Under the pieces are notes generated by a model. That model worked only from the letters and a program-made list of their open reading frames with translations. It was not told where the DNA came from and ran no database searches. From Gemmatimonadota bacterium (lineage in GTDB: Bacteria; Gemmatimonadota; Gemmatimonadetes; Gemmatimonadales; GWC2-71-9), in NCBI GenBank assembly GCA_003220855.1, contig QHTP01000014.1, forward strand, positions 1 to 12,665: a stretch of DNA of 12,665 bases, in the 5' to 3' direction. The position numbers were made by a program, and so were the translations under genes. Position 1 is the first letter of the stretch. Every line of letters starts with the position of its first letter. Below are positions 1 to 7,210 of the stretch, in pieces.

Positions 1-890
1 TCAAGCTGCGCCGCAAAGACGTGTTCGTGGTCGCCCACGCGGACATGGCCTTCAAGCGAATGCGCTCCCCCGCCCTGTTCCGCCGTGAGCCCCTCGACCT
101 CCTGATCCACCGCCTCGTCGGCGACGCCACCTTCCAAGACCTCCACCATCCCCTCACCGTGAACACCGTGGACGTGAACTCGGGGATGCAGGTCTTCTGG
201 GGGCTCGAGGGACTGGACGAGGTGCCGGTGAAAGACGCCGTGTTCGCGTCGTGCGCCATCCCCGGCTTCCTGCCGCCGCGCGAGATCCGGGGACGCTTCT
301 ACGTGGACGGCGCCACGGTGGACAACCTGCCCGTCGGCACGGCGCGCATCCTCGGCGCCGACGTGATCCTCGCGGTCGACGTGTCCGCGTCGAACGCGTT
401 CCGCGCCGACACGCAGGAAGACGGGTTCTCGGCGGTGTTCGCGCGCGCCACCGAGATCGCGATGCAGTCGCTGCTGGAGCTGCGAATGCGCGAGTGGACT
501 ACACCGCCGATCTATTACATCCACCCGCGCGTCGAGCACATCTCCGCCTTCGACTTCGACCACCTGCGTGAGATCGTCGAAGAAGGATATCGCGCCACCG
601 TGGCCGGGCTCGATCGTCCGGCCGAGTGGCCGGTGCCGGGGGACACGGGGGTGTATCCGCGCCGGGCCGTGACCATTCGCGTCCAGCGGGAGCGCTGCAT
701 CGGGTGCGGGGCGTGCCTGGTGCAGGCACCGCCAGGGATGTTCGTGCTCGACGCGCAGGGCAAGGCGGTCGTCACGCGGCCCGAGCAAGAGTGGTCGCCC
801 ATCGACGGCGAGTTCATCCGCCATTGCCCCACGTACGCGATCAGCGCACGTCCCGCGGCCGCGCCCAAGGCGGCTGACGCGGCGGGCTAG
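1..890 (+). CDS. Patatin-like phospholipase with C-terminal single-cluster ferredoxin domain (5' end outside window)
   Basis: The open frame runs in from the left edge (first full codon at 3) to TAG at 888-890. An in-frame GTG at 21 is unlikely to be the start, because the patatin oxyanion loop and the GxSxG serine nucleophile are absent and must lie upstream. Residues below are counted from that GTG. The block FASCAIPGFLPP (about 75-86) followed by FYVDGATVDNLPV is the conserved patatin region carrying the catalytic Asp (D96, in a DGA form of the DGG/DGA motif). After about residue 215 comes a separate domain with C226, C229 and C232 in CIGCGAC and C269 in HCPTYAIS. This pattern fits a single 4Fe-4S ferredoxin (Fer4_13/Fer4_15-like). 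Patatins are Ser-Asp lipid acyl hydrolases; the role of the cluster is unknown. I see no frameshift between the two parts. Its link to the glycan genes downstream is unclear, since it is convergent with them. Confidence 0.85.
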   Translation, partial: KLRRKDVFVVAHADMAFKRMRSPALFRREPLDLLIHRLVGDATFQDLHHPLTVNTVDVNSGMQVFWGLEGLDEVPVKDAVFASCAIPGFLPPREIRGRFYVDGATVDNLPVGTARILGADVILAVDVSASNAFRADTQEDGFSAVFARATEIAMQSLLELRMREWTTPPIYYIHPRVEHISAFDFDHLREIVEEGYRATVAGLDRPAEWPVPGDTGVYPRRAVTIRVQRERCIGCGACLVQAPPGMFVLDAQGKAVVTRPEQEWSPIDGEFIRHCPTYAISARPAAAPKAADAAG

Positions 891-895
891 CTAGC
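886..895. other. 10-bp perfect palindrome holding the stop codons of two convergent genes
   Basis: GCTAGCTAGC reads the same on both strands. It contains the TAG stop of the plus-strand patatin gene (888-890) and the TAG stop of the minus-strand membrane glycosyltransferase (complement of 891-893). The two genes therefore abut with no spacer, and there is no room for a hairpin-plus-U-tract terminator between them. It may be chance arising from two TAG stops placed back to back. Confidence 0.6.
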
Positions 896-2549
896 GCATC
901 CGATAGCGGTACAGCGACGCATCCTGCGCCTGACGCTCGTAGACTCTCTCCCACCGAGCCGACTCCAGGCCCGCCAACAGGTCGTCCGCCTCGTGCGAGA
1001 ATGCGAAGCCGAGGACCACCCAGACCTCGTGATCCCCACTCGCCGTGATGCGTGCCACCTCCTCCCCCACCCAGCCCGAGTCGGGGCGCGATCGTGCGAG
1101 ACCGGCGAGGTCGCGCTTCTGCATCCCGGTAGCGAGGCCGATGATTTCCGTGCGAGCGCCCCAGTGCCCGACCAGCGTGGCTGCCTCGTCCGCGCGCGGG
1201 CGTCCGCGGGCTGGCGCGTTGTGAAAGGCCGGGCCGCCGGGGCCCGCGAGCCGCGCCAGCCACCGGAGGCGGCTCGTGTCGGGCGCCGCCCAGTCGGTCG
1301 AGTAAAACGCCCACATGGGAAGCGCATTGGCCAGGACGTAGACCGGTGTCGCGGGAGGTGGCGCGCGCCGCAACAGCGGCACGAGCGACGGCACATCGGG
1401 CGCCGGGCGCCGTCGCGTCGCTGCGGCCTCGGCCACCACCGCGAGCCACGCGACGACGACGCCCCACGCTACGCGTGCCGCCTCCGGACGTCGCAGCCAG
1501 CCGATCCCCCTGACCACGCCTTCCGCAAGCATCAGCATGAGCAGAGGAGCGGCGTAGAGCATCAAGCGCGCGGAGATGGGATAACCATGGACCGCCGAGG
1601 CCGCAAGCGCCACGACCACCGGCCCGGCCACGAGCACCATGGCCCAGCGCCCTAACCGTCTGCCCAGCCCTACTGCCCCGACGCCCCAGAAGGCGAGCAC
1701 GACGACGATCACGGCGAGCGTGTGAGGCCGCGACCCGATGAAAAACGGGAACAACGTCTCTCGCGCGATGAGCGGCAGGCGCTCGACCAAGGACGGCGAG
1801 CCAGGGGACAGGAAACTCCAGGCCCAGAACTGCCGCATGTAGCCGTCCGTCGCCACCCTCCGATACAGCGTGAAGTAGAGGGTTGCAAACAGCCCGCTCC
1901 AGGCGGCGCCGGCCGTGGCAAGACGCCACATCCATCCCGGGACACGCCGCACCCGCGGGTCCAGGGCCAGCGCTGCGGTGAGGCCGGCCAGCACGAAGAG
2001 CGCCGGTTGGGACGCGAGCAGAGCCACCACTCCCGCCCCGAGCAGCCGCCACCAGATCCGCGCTCGCTCGGGCTGATTGGCTGTGTCGAGCGCGAGCCCG
2101 ACGAGCATGACGGTGACGAGCGCGTCCACGGCGTACGGCTTCGCGACGCTCGAGTAACGCACCAGGATCGGCGCGCACGCCGTGAACGCCGCCGCGAACA
2201 CGGCCGCCCGGGGCTCGAGCAGGCGCGTCGCCAGTTTCCAGGTCGCCCAGGGGAGTACCACACCAGCGATGAAAGGCAATACCCGCAGGGCCACCTCGCC
2301 CACGCCGACGAGCCGAGTCGCCAGGTGCGTACCCCACAGAAACAGGACGGGCGCCGTTTGACCGAAATCGAGCGGCTGGAGCAGGCCGGCATAGCCACGC
2401 GCGGCGATGTCGAGTCCCAGCATCGCCTCGTCGACGTCGAGCGGCGTCAGCGCTGCGAATTCGGCCAGCCGCAGTGCCGCGCCGACACCGAGGGCCAGTC
2501 CGAGCGCGAACCAGAGACGAGGGGAGAGGGAAGATTGGTCTGCGTTCAT
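891..2549 (-). CDS. Polytopic membrane glycosyltransferase, GT39/PMT (ArnT-like) family
   Basis: A 552-residue protein starting MNADQSSLSP. This ATG (complement of 2547-2549) was chosen because the open frame further upstream (to 2774) would overlap the divergent gene 3 and adds Arg-rich residues with no family likeness. The first hydrophobic segment is about residues 11-34. It is followed by LDVDEAMLGL (37-46), the Asp-Glu motif in the first periplasmic loop of PMT-type transferases, which binds metal and the donor phosphate. RYSSVAKPYAVDAL (131-144) is another typical PMT_2 stretch. By eye there are roughly nine to eleven membrane segments up to about residue 400, then a soluble C-terminal part of about 150 residues. 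The family moves sugar from polyprenyl-phosphate donors to lipids, glycans or proteins outside the inner membrane. The acceptor is unknown. Only a weak CGGGA lies before the ATG. The gene seems to be transcribed alone. Confidence 0.85.
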   Translation of the reverse strand: MNADQSSLSPRLWFALGLALGVGAALRLAEFAALTPLDVDEAMLGLDIAARGYAGLLQPLDFGQTAPVLFLWGTHLATRLVGVGEVALRVLPFIAGVVLPWATWKLATRLLEPRAAVFAAAFTACAPILVRYSSVAKPYAVDALVTVMLVGLALDTANQPERARIWWRLLGAGVVALLASQPALFVLAGLTAALALDPRVRRVPGWMWRLATAGAAWSGLFATLYFTLYRRVATDGYMRQFWAWSFLSPGSPSLVERLPLIARETLFPFFIGSRPHTLAVIVVVLAFWGVGAVGLGRRLGRWAMVLVAGPVVVALAASAVHGYPISARLMLYAAPLLMLMLAEGVVRGIGWLRRPEAARVAWGVVVAWLAVVAEAAATRRRPAPDVPSLVPLLRRAPPPATPVYVLANALPMWAFYSTDWAAPDTSRLRWLARLAGPGGPAFHNAPARGRPRADEAATLVGHWGARTEIIGLATGMQKRDLAGLARSRPDSGWVGEEVARITASGDHEVWVVLGFAFSHEADDLLAGLESARWERVYERQAQDASLYRYRMR

Positions 2550-2602
2550 TCCCGCGTGTGCGAAGATTGCGGGCTGTGTGCGTGATCGGCAAGTTGCAGC
2601 CG
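2550..2602. promoter_or_regulatory. 53-base divergent gap that must hold or adjoin promoters of two membrane GT genes
   Basis: The ATG of the GT39-like gene (2549, minus) and the proposed ATG of the GT87-like gene (2603, plus) are back to back. The stretch is GC-rich, and I see no convincing -10/-35 pair in either direction and no strong Shine-Dalgarno site. If the plus-strand gene starts at one of the in-frame GTG codons at 2576 or 2582, the gap is even shorter. The regulatory role is inferred only from gene orientation. Confidence 0.3.
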
Positions 2603-3730
2603 ATGAGGCGAGCCACCTGGATCGTCGCGTTCGCGGTCTACGCGGCCGTCGCCATCGAAGTCGGCGTCCGGCGAGGAAGTGATTTCGAGGCGGAGTTGGG
2701 CCAGAGCGAACGGTTGCTGCACGGCACTCCGCTCTTCGCCGGAGTGAGCACGCGGATCGGCCTCCCCTGGCCACCCTTCAGCGCGGTTGCCCTCACCCCA
2801 TTCGCCCTGGTCGCCCGCGCCAATCTGGGACTGTCGAAAGCGATGTGGGCCGCCCTGAGCCTCGCCTGCCTCGTCTGGAGCGTGTGCCGAGTCCCGTCGC
2901 AGCACCGCTGGGCAGTGGGCTGGGCAGTTGCCGCCGTGGCTGTGCCTCTGCATCGCAACTTCGAGGACTTGAACATCAACTGCGTGCTGCTCGCGTTGAC
3001 CATCGCGGCCGTCGTGGCGCTCGACCGCGAACGCGAGGGGCGCGGCGGCGGCTGGATCGGCATCGCGACGGCGCTCAAGGCCTTCCCGGGCCTGCTGCTC
3101 GGCTACCTCGCCTACCAACGGCGCTGGCGTGCGCTCGCGCTCGGCGGGGCAGTGGCCGCGGGCCTCACCATCGGAGCCCTCTTGCCCTACGGGCTCTCCG
3201 GGGTGTGGGCCGGGTTGCGCGACTGGCTCACGCTGTCGGCGCCGGGCAATTGGAGCTGGTCGGGCGAGAGCAATCAGTCGCTCGCGGCCCTCGTGGCGCG
3301 GCTGCATGGTCCACCACTCCTGCTGGTCGCGCTGGACCTGCTGTGCCTGGGCGCCGCAGCGATGGTGCTGCGCCGGCAGCGGGCGGCCAGCGGGACGGTA
3401 CTGCCCGAGATCGCTGTGGTAACGGTCGTAGCGGTACTGCTTTCACCGATCGCGCACACGCACTACTTCCTGCTGGCGCTCCCAGCATGGGTCGTGGTGC
3501 TGCAACATCCTCCGCTGCCCGGAGGTCGAGGCGCATGGATCGCCCCGCGGCTCGCGGCCGGGTTGGCATCGTCGGGTCTCCTCACGGTGGGGTCACTCGA
3601 GCTGCGACGCACACTGCTCACGCACTCCATCTATACCTGGGGAGCACTGCTCCTGCTGTGCCTGCTGGCGTTGGAGCGGCCGCGTGAGGTCGTGGCGACC
3701 CCGCGCGCTAGGACACCTGTCCCCCTGTGA
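2603..3730 (+). CDS. Polytopic membrane glycosyltransferase, GT87 (DUF2029) family
   Basis: A 375-residue protein from ATG 2603 (MRRATWIVAF). GTG at 2582 or 2576 are alternative starts; the longer open frame to 2474 is rejected because it overlaps gene 2 and is Arg-rich. Features of the GT87/DUF2029 family appear in order. SDFEAELGQSERLLHG (26-41) holds the acidic residue of the first outside loop. LPWPPFSAVALTPFAL (54-69) resembles the usual Y-P-P-F region. HRNFEDLNINCVLLAL (117-132) sits where the family has its GQ-N-LL block. ALKAFPGLLLGYLAYQRRWR (157-176) and SNQSLAALVARL (223-234) are the most telling signatures. Many hydrophobic segments run through the whole length. GT87 members are polyprenyl-phosphate-sugar-dependent mannosyl- or glycosyltransferases, known best from actinobacterial glycolipids. 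The donor and acceptor here cannot be told. The 3' end overlaps the convergent GT4 gene by 23 bases. Confidence 0.82.
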   Translation: MRRATWIVAFAVYAAVAIEVGVRRGSDFEAELGQSERLLHGTPLFAGVSTRIGLPWPPFSAVALTPFALVARANLGLSKAMWAALSLACLVWSVCRVPSQHRWAVGWAVAAVAVPLHRNFEDLNINCVLLALTIAAVVALDREREGRGGGWIGIATALKAFPGLLLGYLAYQRRWRALALGGAVAAGLTIGALLPYGLSGVWAGLRDWLTLSAPGNWSWSGESNQSLAALVARLHGPPLLLVALDLLCLGAAAMVLRRQRAASGTVLPEIAVVTVVAVLLSPIAHTHYFLLALPAWVVVLQHPPLPGGRGAWIAPRLAAGLASSGLLTVGSLELRRTLLTHSIYTWGALLLLCLLALERPREVVATPRARTPVPL

Positions 3731-4898
3731 CCTCCGCTTCGATGGCGCGCAGGTCGCGAACGACACGGTCCCAATTGTAGTAGGTCTCGACCGCCCTTCG
3801 TCCCGCCGCGCCGACGCGGCGCGCGAGCTCGGTGTCCGCGAGCAGGCGCGAGATCGCCCCCGCCAGGGCGGCGGGGTCCTCGGGCGGCACGAGGAAACCG
3901 GTCTCGCCTTCGCGCACGGCGTCCGGTATTCCGCCGGAGTTGCCTGCCACCACCGGCAGTCCGCACGCCGACGCTTCCACGAGCGAGATGCCGAATCCTT
4001 CAACGCCCAGGCGCCCCGCCCGACGCGAGGCGCCCACGTACACCGACGCGAGGTTGTAGAACGCCGGGAGGTCTTGATCGCCGACCCCGCCGAGGAACCG
4101 CACGCGGTCGCCCACGCCGAGCTCCTGCGCCAGCTGCTCTAACCGGTCGCGATCGGGCCCGGTCCCGGCCACGGCGTAGCGCACGTCCGGCGCGCCGGCC
4201 AGGATGGCCGGGAGCGCCCGGATCACCGTGTCCATCCCCTTGTGTTCCTGGAGCCGCGCCACGGTCACGAGCCAACGCCCGCCGCGGTCGGGCAGGGCGA
4301 ACCGCTCCCGCACGGCCGTCACGTCGACTCCCGGGCGAAACCACGTGGGGTCGGTGCCGAGGTGCACGACGCGGACCCGCCGGCCGTGCCCGTCGAGCCC
4401 GAGGTCACCCAACAGGGACAGCGCGAGATCGCGCGTCCAGGCGCTGATGGTCATGAGGACCGCTGCGCCACCCATGATGACGCGGGCCGTGCGCCGCTTG
4501 AGTCGCGAGTGCCGGACCTTGTGTTGCTCGCTCAGCAGGTCGGCCCCGTAAAAGAAGATTCCGTAGGGGATGTGCTGGCGCTCGTACACCCAGCGTGCCG
4601 GATATCCCGCGGGCTTCACGTTGCCACAATGCACGAACGCGACGCGATGCTGTCGCGCCAGGGTGGCCGCGCGCCGCGCCCAAAACAGCACCGCCGGCAG
4701 TGTCTTGGTGCGCCGCGCGCCGAACGGAAGCCGGTCCACGACGGCGGGCAGGCCGACATCCACTTCGGACGCGTCGGGATCGGCGGGAGTGGAGACGACG
4801 AGGTCGCCGCGCGGGAACCGCTTCGCCAGCTCACCGTGTAATCGGGCGATGCCGCCGCCCATCGGAGGGAAGTCCTGCGCCAGCAGGAGCGTCGTCAT
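3708..4898 (-). CDS. GT4-family glycosyltransferase (GT-B fold), distal gene of a three-gene operon
   Basis: A 396-residue protein starting MTTLLLAQDFPPMGGGIARL at ATG (complement of 4896-4898). Two in-frame TTG codons (4904 and 4907) are possible alternatives. The N-terminal Rossmann half has the glycine-rich acceptor loop GGGIARLHGELAKRF (14-28) and FYGADLL (116-122). The C-terminal donor half begins VTVARLQEHKGMDTVIRALP (211-230). It ends in the GT4 signature E-x7-E (E300 and E308 in VEGFGISLVE) followed by SGGIPDAVREGETGFLVPP (321-339). These retaining enzymes use nucleotide-sugar donors in the cytoplasm or at the inner membrane. The protein closely resembles its neighbour at 4915-6090: both share VKPAGY, HKG-DTVIRALPAI, EASACGL and a C-terminal YYNWDRV, so the pair looks like a tandem duplication. 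It lies 16 bases after that gene's stop. No strong ribosome site is seen. The donor and acceptor are unknown. Confidence 0.88.
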   Translation of the reverse strand: MTTLLLAQDFPPMGGGIARLHGELAKRFPRGDLVVSTPADPDASEVDVGLPAVVDRLPFGARRTKTLPAVLFWARRAATLARQHRVAFVHCGNVKPAGYPARWVYERQHIPYGIFFYGADLLSEQHKVRHSRLKRRTARVIMGGAAVLMTISAWTRDLALSLLGDLGLDGHGRRVRVVHLGTDPTWFRPGVDVTAVRERFALPDRGGRWLVTVARLQEHKGMDTVIRALPAILAGAPDVRYAVAGTGPDRDRLEQLAQELGVGDRVRFLGGVGDQDLPAFYNLASVYVGASRRAGRLGVEGFGISLVEASACGLPVVAGNSGGIPDAVREGETGFLVPPEDPAALAGAISRLLADTELARRVGAAGRRAVETYYNWDRVVRDLRAIEAEVTGGQVS

Positions 4899-4914
4899 CG
4901 TCAACAATCTAGGG

Positions 4915-6090
4915 TCACGGTCGGCGGAATTCCCGGTCGATCCGGATCAAGTCGGCCGTGACGCGGTCCCAATTGTAGTAGCCCTCGACCGCCGCGCGCC
5001 CGGCGGCCCCCAGGCGACGGCGCAGCGCGTCATCCTCGAGCACGGTCACGACCGCCGCCGCCACCGCGGCTGGATCGTCCGGATCGACGAGCAGCCCGGT
5101 TTCGCCCTCGCGGATCGCCTCGGGGATGCCCCCGGAGCGGCTGCCGATCACCGCAAGACCGCACGCAGAAGCCTCCACACAAGCGATTCCGAATCCCTCC
5201 ACCAGCAGGTCGTGGCGCCGGGACGCCAGCACGAACAGGTCCGCCGCGTTGTACAACGCCGGTAGGTCGGTGTCGGGAACGAAGCCGAGCAGGCGCACCG
5301 CATCGCCCAAGCCGAGCTCCGTGACGAGCGCCTCGAGTGCGTCGCGCCGGCTTCCCACGCCGGCGACGGCGTAGCGCGCGCCCGGAACCGCGGCCCGGAT
5401 CGCGGGGAGCGCCCGGATGACGGTGTCGATCCCCTTGTGGAAGTCGAGCCGGGCGACCGTGAGCAGCCACGGGCCTCTGTCCAGCCCGTATCGGCGCCGC
5501 ATCGGCCCGGAGTCGATGCCGGGGCGAAAACGGGAGGGCGTGGTGCCCAGGTGGACGACCCGGACGTCGGCGGCGAGGGCGCGGCAGCCGAGCGAGTCGA
5601 GCACCTCGCGGGCGAGATTCGCGGTCCAGCCGCTGTTGGCGACGACGACCGCGCAACCTTGGAAGATCCGTCGCGCCGTCCACTGTTTGAAGCGGGAGCA
5701 TCGGATCTTCTTCTGGAGCAGCAGGAGGTCCGCTCCGTGGGCGAGCACCCCGAACCGGAGATCGCGGCGCGCGTGCAGCCAGGCCGCGGCGTAGCCCGCG
5801 GGCTTGACCTCGTCGCACCACGCAAACGCCGGCTCGGCCCGCCGCGTCAGCGCCGCGGCGCGCCTGGTCCACCGGAGGAGCCCGTTTAACGTGCGCAGCC
5901 GCTTCGCGCCCACTGGCACACGGTCGATGGTCTGGCGGAAGCGGGGGTCGCTGGCATCGCTCCCGGGCCAGGTTCCCGTGGAGACGAGCAGACCGTGGTC
6001 CGGATAGCGCAGCGCGACTTCGCCCATCATGCGGGCGATGCCGCCGCCGAACGGCGGGAAGTTGAGGGCGAGGAGGAGCGTCGGGCTCAA
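4915..6090 (-). CDS. GT4-family glycosyltransferase (GT-B fold), middle gene of operon, TTG start
   Basis: A 391-residue protein (first residues MSPTLLLALNFPPFGGGIAR) from a TTG (complement of 6088-6090). The TTG shares two bases with the TGA stop of the upstream gene (6087-6089), giving TTGA and probable translational coupling. A GGAG lies about 11 bases before it. The next in-frame ATG, at residue 21, would remove the acceptor loop GGGIAR (15-20), so TTG is preferred. HGADLL (118-123) lies in the N-terminal half. The donor half starts LTVARLDFHKGIDTVIRALP (210-229) and carries the E-x7-E pair (E298, E306) in VEGFGIACVE, then SGGIPEAIREGETGLLVDP. The length is usual for GT4. It is paralogous to the next gene downstream. 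The sugar and acceptor are not predictable from sequence alone. Confidence 0.88.
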   Translation of the reverse strand: MSPTLLLALNFPPFGGGIARMMGEVALRYPDHGLLVSTGTWPGSDASDPRFRQTIDRVPVGAKRLRTLNGLLRWTRRAAALTRRAEPAFAWCDEVKPAGYAAAWLHARRDLRFGVLAHGADLLLLQKKIRCSRFKQWTARRIFQGCAVVVANSGWTANLAREVLDSLGCRALAADVRVVHLGTTPSRFRPGIDSGPMRRRYGLDRGPWLLTVARLDFHKGIDTVIRALPAIRAAVPGARYAVAGVGSRRDALEALVTELGLGDAVRLLGFVPDTDLPALYNAADLFVLASRRHDLLVEGFGIACVEASACGLAVIGSRSGGIPEAIREGETGLLVDPDDPAAVAAAVVTVLEDDALRRRLGAAGRAAVEGYYNWDRVTADLIRIDREFRRP

Positions 6091-7181
6091 CCGTGCCGCC
6101 GCTCCACGGCCTCACGGTAGACCGCCTCGGCCCGCTCGGCGGTCCGCTCCAGGGTGAACTCACGCCGCACGAGGTCGCGGCCGGCGCGTGCGATCCGCCG
6201 CGCGAATTCCCGATCGCCCAGCACGCGCTCGAGCGCGCCGGCCCAGGCGAGGGGATCGAGCGGGGGCACCAGCACACCGGTCTCTCCCGACGTGATGACG
6301 TCCGGGTTGCCCCCGGCGCGCGACGCCACGGCGGGCAATCCCAGGGCCATCGTCTCGAGCAGCGCGATGGAGAGCCCCTCGATGCGCGACGGCAGGGCCG
6401 AAACGGTCGCGAGGCGGCAAAAGGCGAGGGGCCGGTCGGTGAACGGCACGTACACTACGCGGTGGCGCTCGGGCACGCTGCGCTCGATCGCGCGCAGCTG
6501 GTCGTCGGCTTCGATCCCGACGCACGCGACGACCACCGGCCGCTCGAGCGCGCCCAGTCCCGCGAGCAGGATGTCCTGGTCCTTGCGGCGCGCCAACACG
6601 AGCACCACCGGCCTGCCCCCGAGGTCACCGAGGGCCGCCCGCGCGGTGGCGACGTCGGCGGCGGACGGCGGCGCGTCGACCCGCTCGCAGTCGATGCCGT
6701 TGGGCACCACGCGGAGGCGGCCGCGCGGATGCAGGCGGCGCCGCAACGCGCGCGCTACCGCCGGGCTCACGGCGATGGTACGATCGGCCGAGACCGCCAC
6801 GGCGATCAGCGCGGGCGCCAGCGTGAGGGGCATGGTGTGGCGCGTGACTACGAAGGCATGGGGGAGTCGCCGCTGCCACCGCAGCCAGGTGAGCGCGCGG
6901 CGGTCGCGCGTGGCGTTGCTGTTCGCCACGTCCACGCCTGCGCCCGCCATTACGTCGCCGAGCGCAGTGGCGAGCGGACCCAGGCGACGGAAGTCCAGGG
7001 GCACGAGCTCGAGCCCCGCGTCCGCCGTAAGCCCTGCGAGCATCGTCCCGGGCCGACAGCCGATCAGCACGCGATGCCCGCGCCGGGCGAGCTGGCGACT
7101 CAGGTTCGCGATCGCCACGGTCGAGCCGGACCCGCCGCCCTGGTGCGTCAGCTGCAGGATCGTGAGCGGCCGGCCTGACAT
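6087..7181 (-). CDS. GT4-family glycosyltransferase (GT-B fold), first gene of the minus-strand operon
   Basis: A 364-residue protein starting MSGRPLTILQLTHQGGGSGS at ATG (complement of 7179-7181). The N-terminal glycine loop QGGGSGSTVAIANLSRQLARRG (14-35) is the usual GT-B acceptor-side start. VVPNGIDCERV (158-168) is the linker block often seen as I-P-N-G-V-D. The donor side has LVLARRKDQDILLAGL (194-209). The E-x7-E pair is E268 and E276 in IEGLSIALLE, followed by GLPAVASRAGGNPDVITSGE (281-300). It is clearly more distant from the two downstream GT4 genes than they are from each other, so it probably adds a different linkage. The start lies 29 bases from the divergent gene at 7211, and no Shine-Dalgarno site fits between promoter and ATG. 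Its stop overlaps the TTG start of the next gene. Confidence 0.88.
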   Translation of the reverse strand: MSGRPLTILQLTHQGGGSGSTVAIANLSRQLARRGHRVLIGCRPGTMLAGLTADAGLELVPLDFRRLGPLATALGDVMAGAGVDVANSNATRDRRALTWLRWQRRLPHAFVVTRHTMPLTLAPALIAVAVSADRTIAVSPAVARALRRRLHPRGRLRVVPNGIDCERVDAPPSAADVATARAALGDLGGRPVVLVLARRKDQDILLAGLGALERPVVVACVGIEADDQLRAIERSVPERHRVVYVPFTDRPLAFCRLATVSALPSRIEGLSIALLETMALGLPAVASRAGGNPDVITSGETGVLVPPLDPLAWAGALERVLGDREFARRIARAGRDLVRREFTLERTAERAEAVYREAVERRHG

Positions 7182-7210
7182 GCGACAAAGGTAGTTATAC
7201 TATTTCGCCC
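7175..7210 (+). promoter_or_regulatory. Candidate promoter for the plus-strand GT operon, possibly leaderless
   Basis: CTGACA at 7175-7180 (five of six bases of the -35 consensus) lies 17 bases before TACTAT at 7198-7203; an alternative -10 is TATACT at 7196-7201. Either would place transcription start within a few bases of the ATG at 7211, leaving no room for a Shine-Dalgarno site, and none is seen. This AT-rich patch stands out in the GC-rich surroundings. The -35 lies inside the start of the divergent gene. The call is inferred from sequence pattern only. Confidence 0.4.
7182..7210 (-). promoter_or_regulatory. Candidate promoter for the minus-strand GT operon, overlapping the plus-strand one
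   Basis: Reading the minus strand, TATAAC (complement of 7194-7199) is a fair -10 element. It is followed after about 12 bases by the ATG at 7181, which again implies a leader of only a few bases. No good -35 was found. The same strand also reads TACCTTTG (complement of 7186-7193), matching the TAnnTTTG -7 element of Bacteroidota promoters, but a match this short may be chance. The two promoters would share the same AT-rich bases, so polymerase bound in one direction would exclude the other. Confidence 0.33.

Noticed and set aside
21..23. GTG at 21 as the true start of the patatin gene
   Set aside because: The frame stays open to the window edge and the essential N-terminal patatin motifs are missing, so the gene must begin upstream.
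841..2616. Long minus-strand open frame of 591 codons in a different register from the GT39-like gene
   Set aside because: Arg/Gly/Ala-rich shadow translation typical of GC-rich DNA; the register at 891-2549 gives membrane segments and the Asp-Glu motif.
2550..2774. Upstream extension of the GT39-like gene to 2774
   Set aside because: It would overlap the divergent GT87-like gene and adds Arg-rich residues before a start that already fits the family N-terminus.
7120..7142. GGGSGST-like stretch in the GT4 gene at 6087-7181 resembling a P-loop
   Set aside because: It is the glycine-rich acceptor-side loop at the N-terminus of a GT-B enzyme and does not have the G-x4-GK[ST] pattern.
6093..7194. 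Two nearly full-length plus-strand open frames opposite the GT4 gene at 6087-7181
   Set aside because: Low-complexity Arg/Pro/Gly-rich translations with no motif; the minus strand has clear GT4 signatures.
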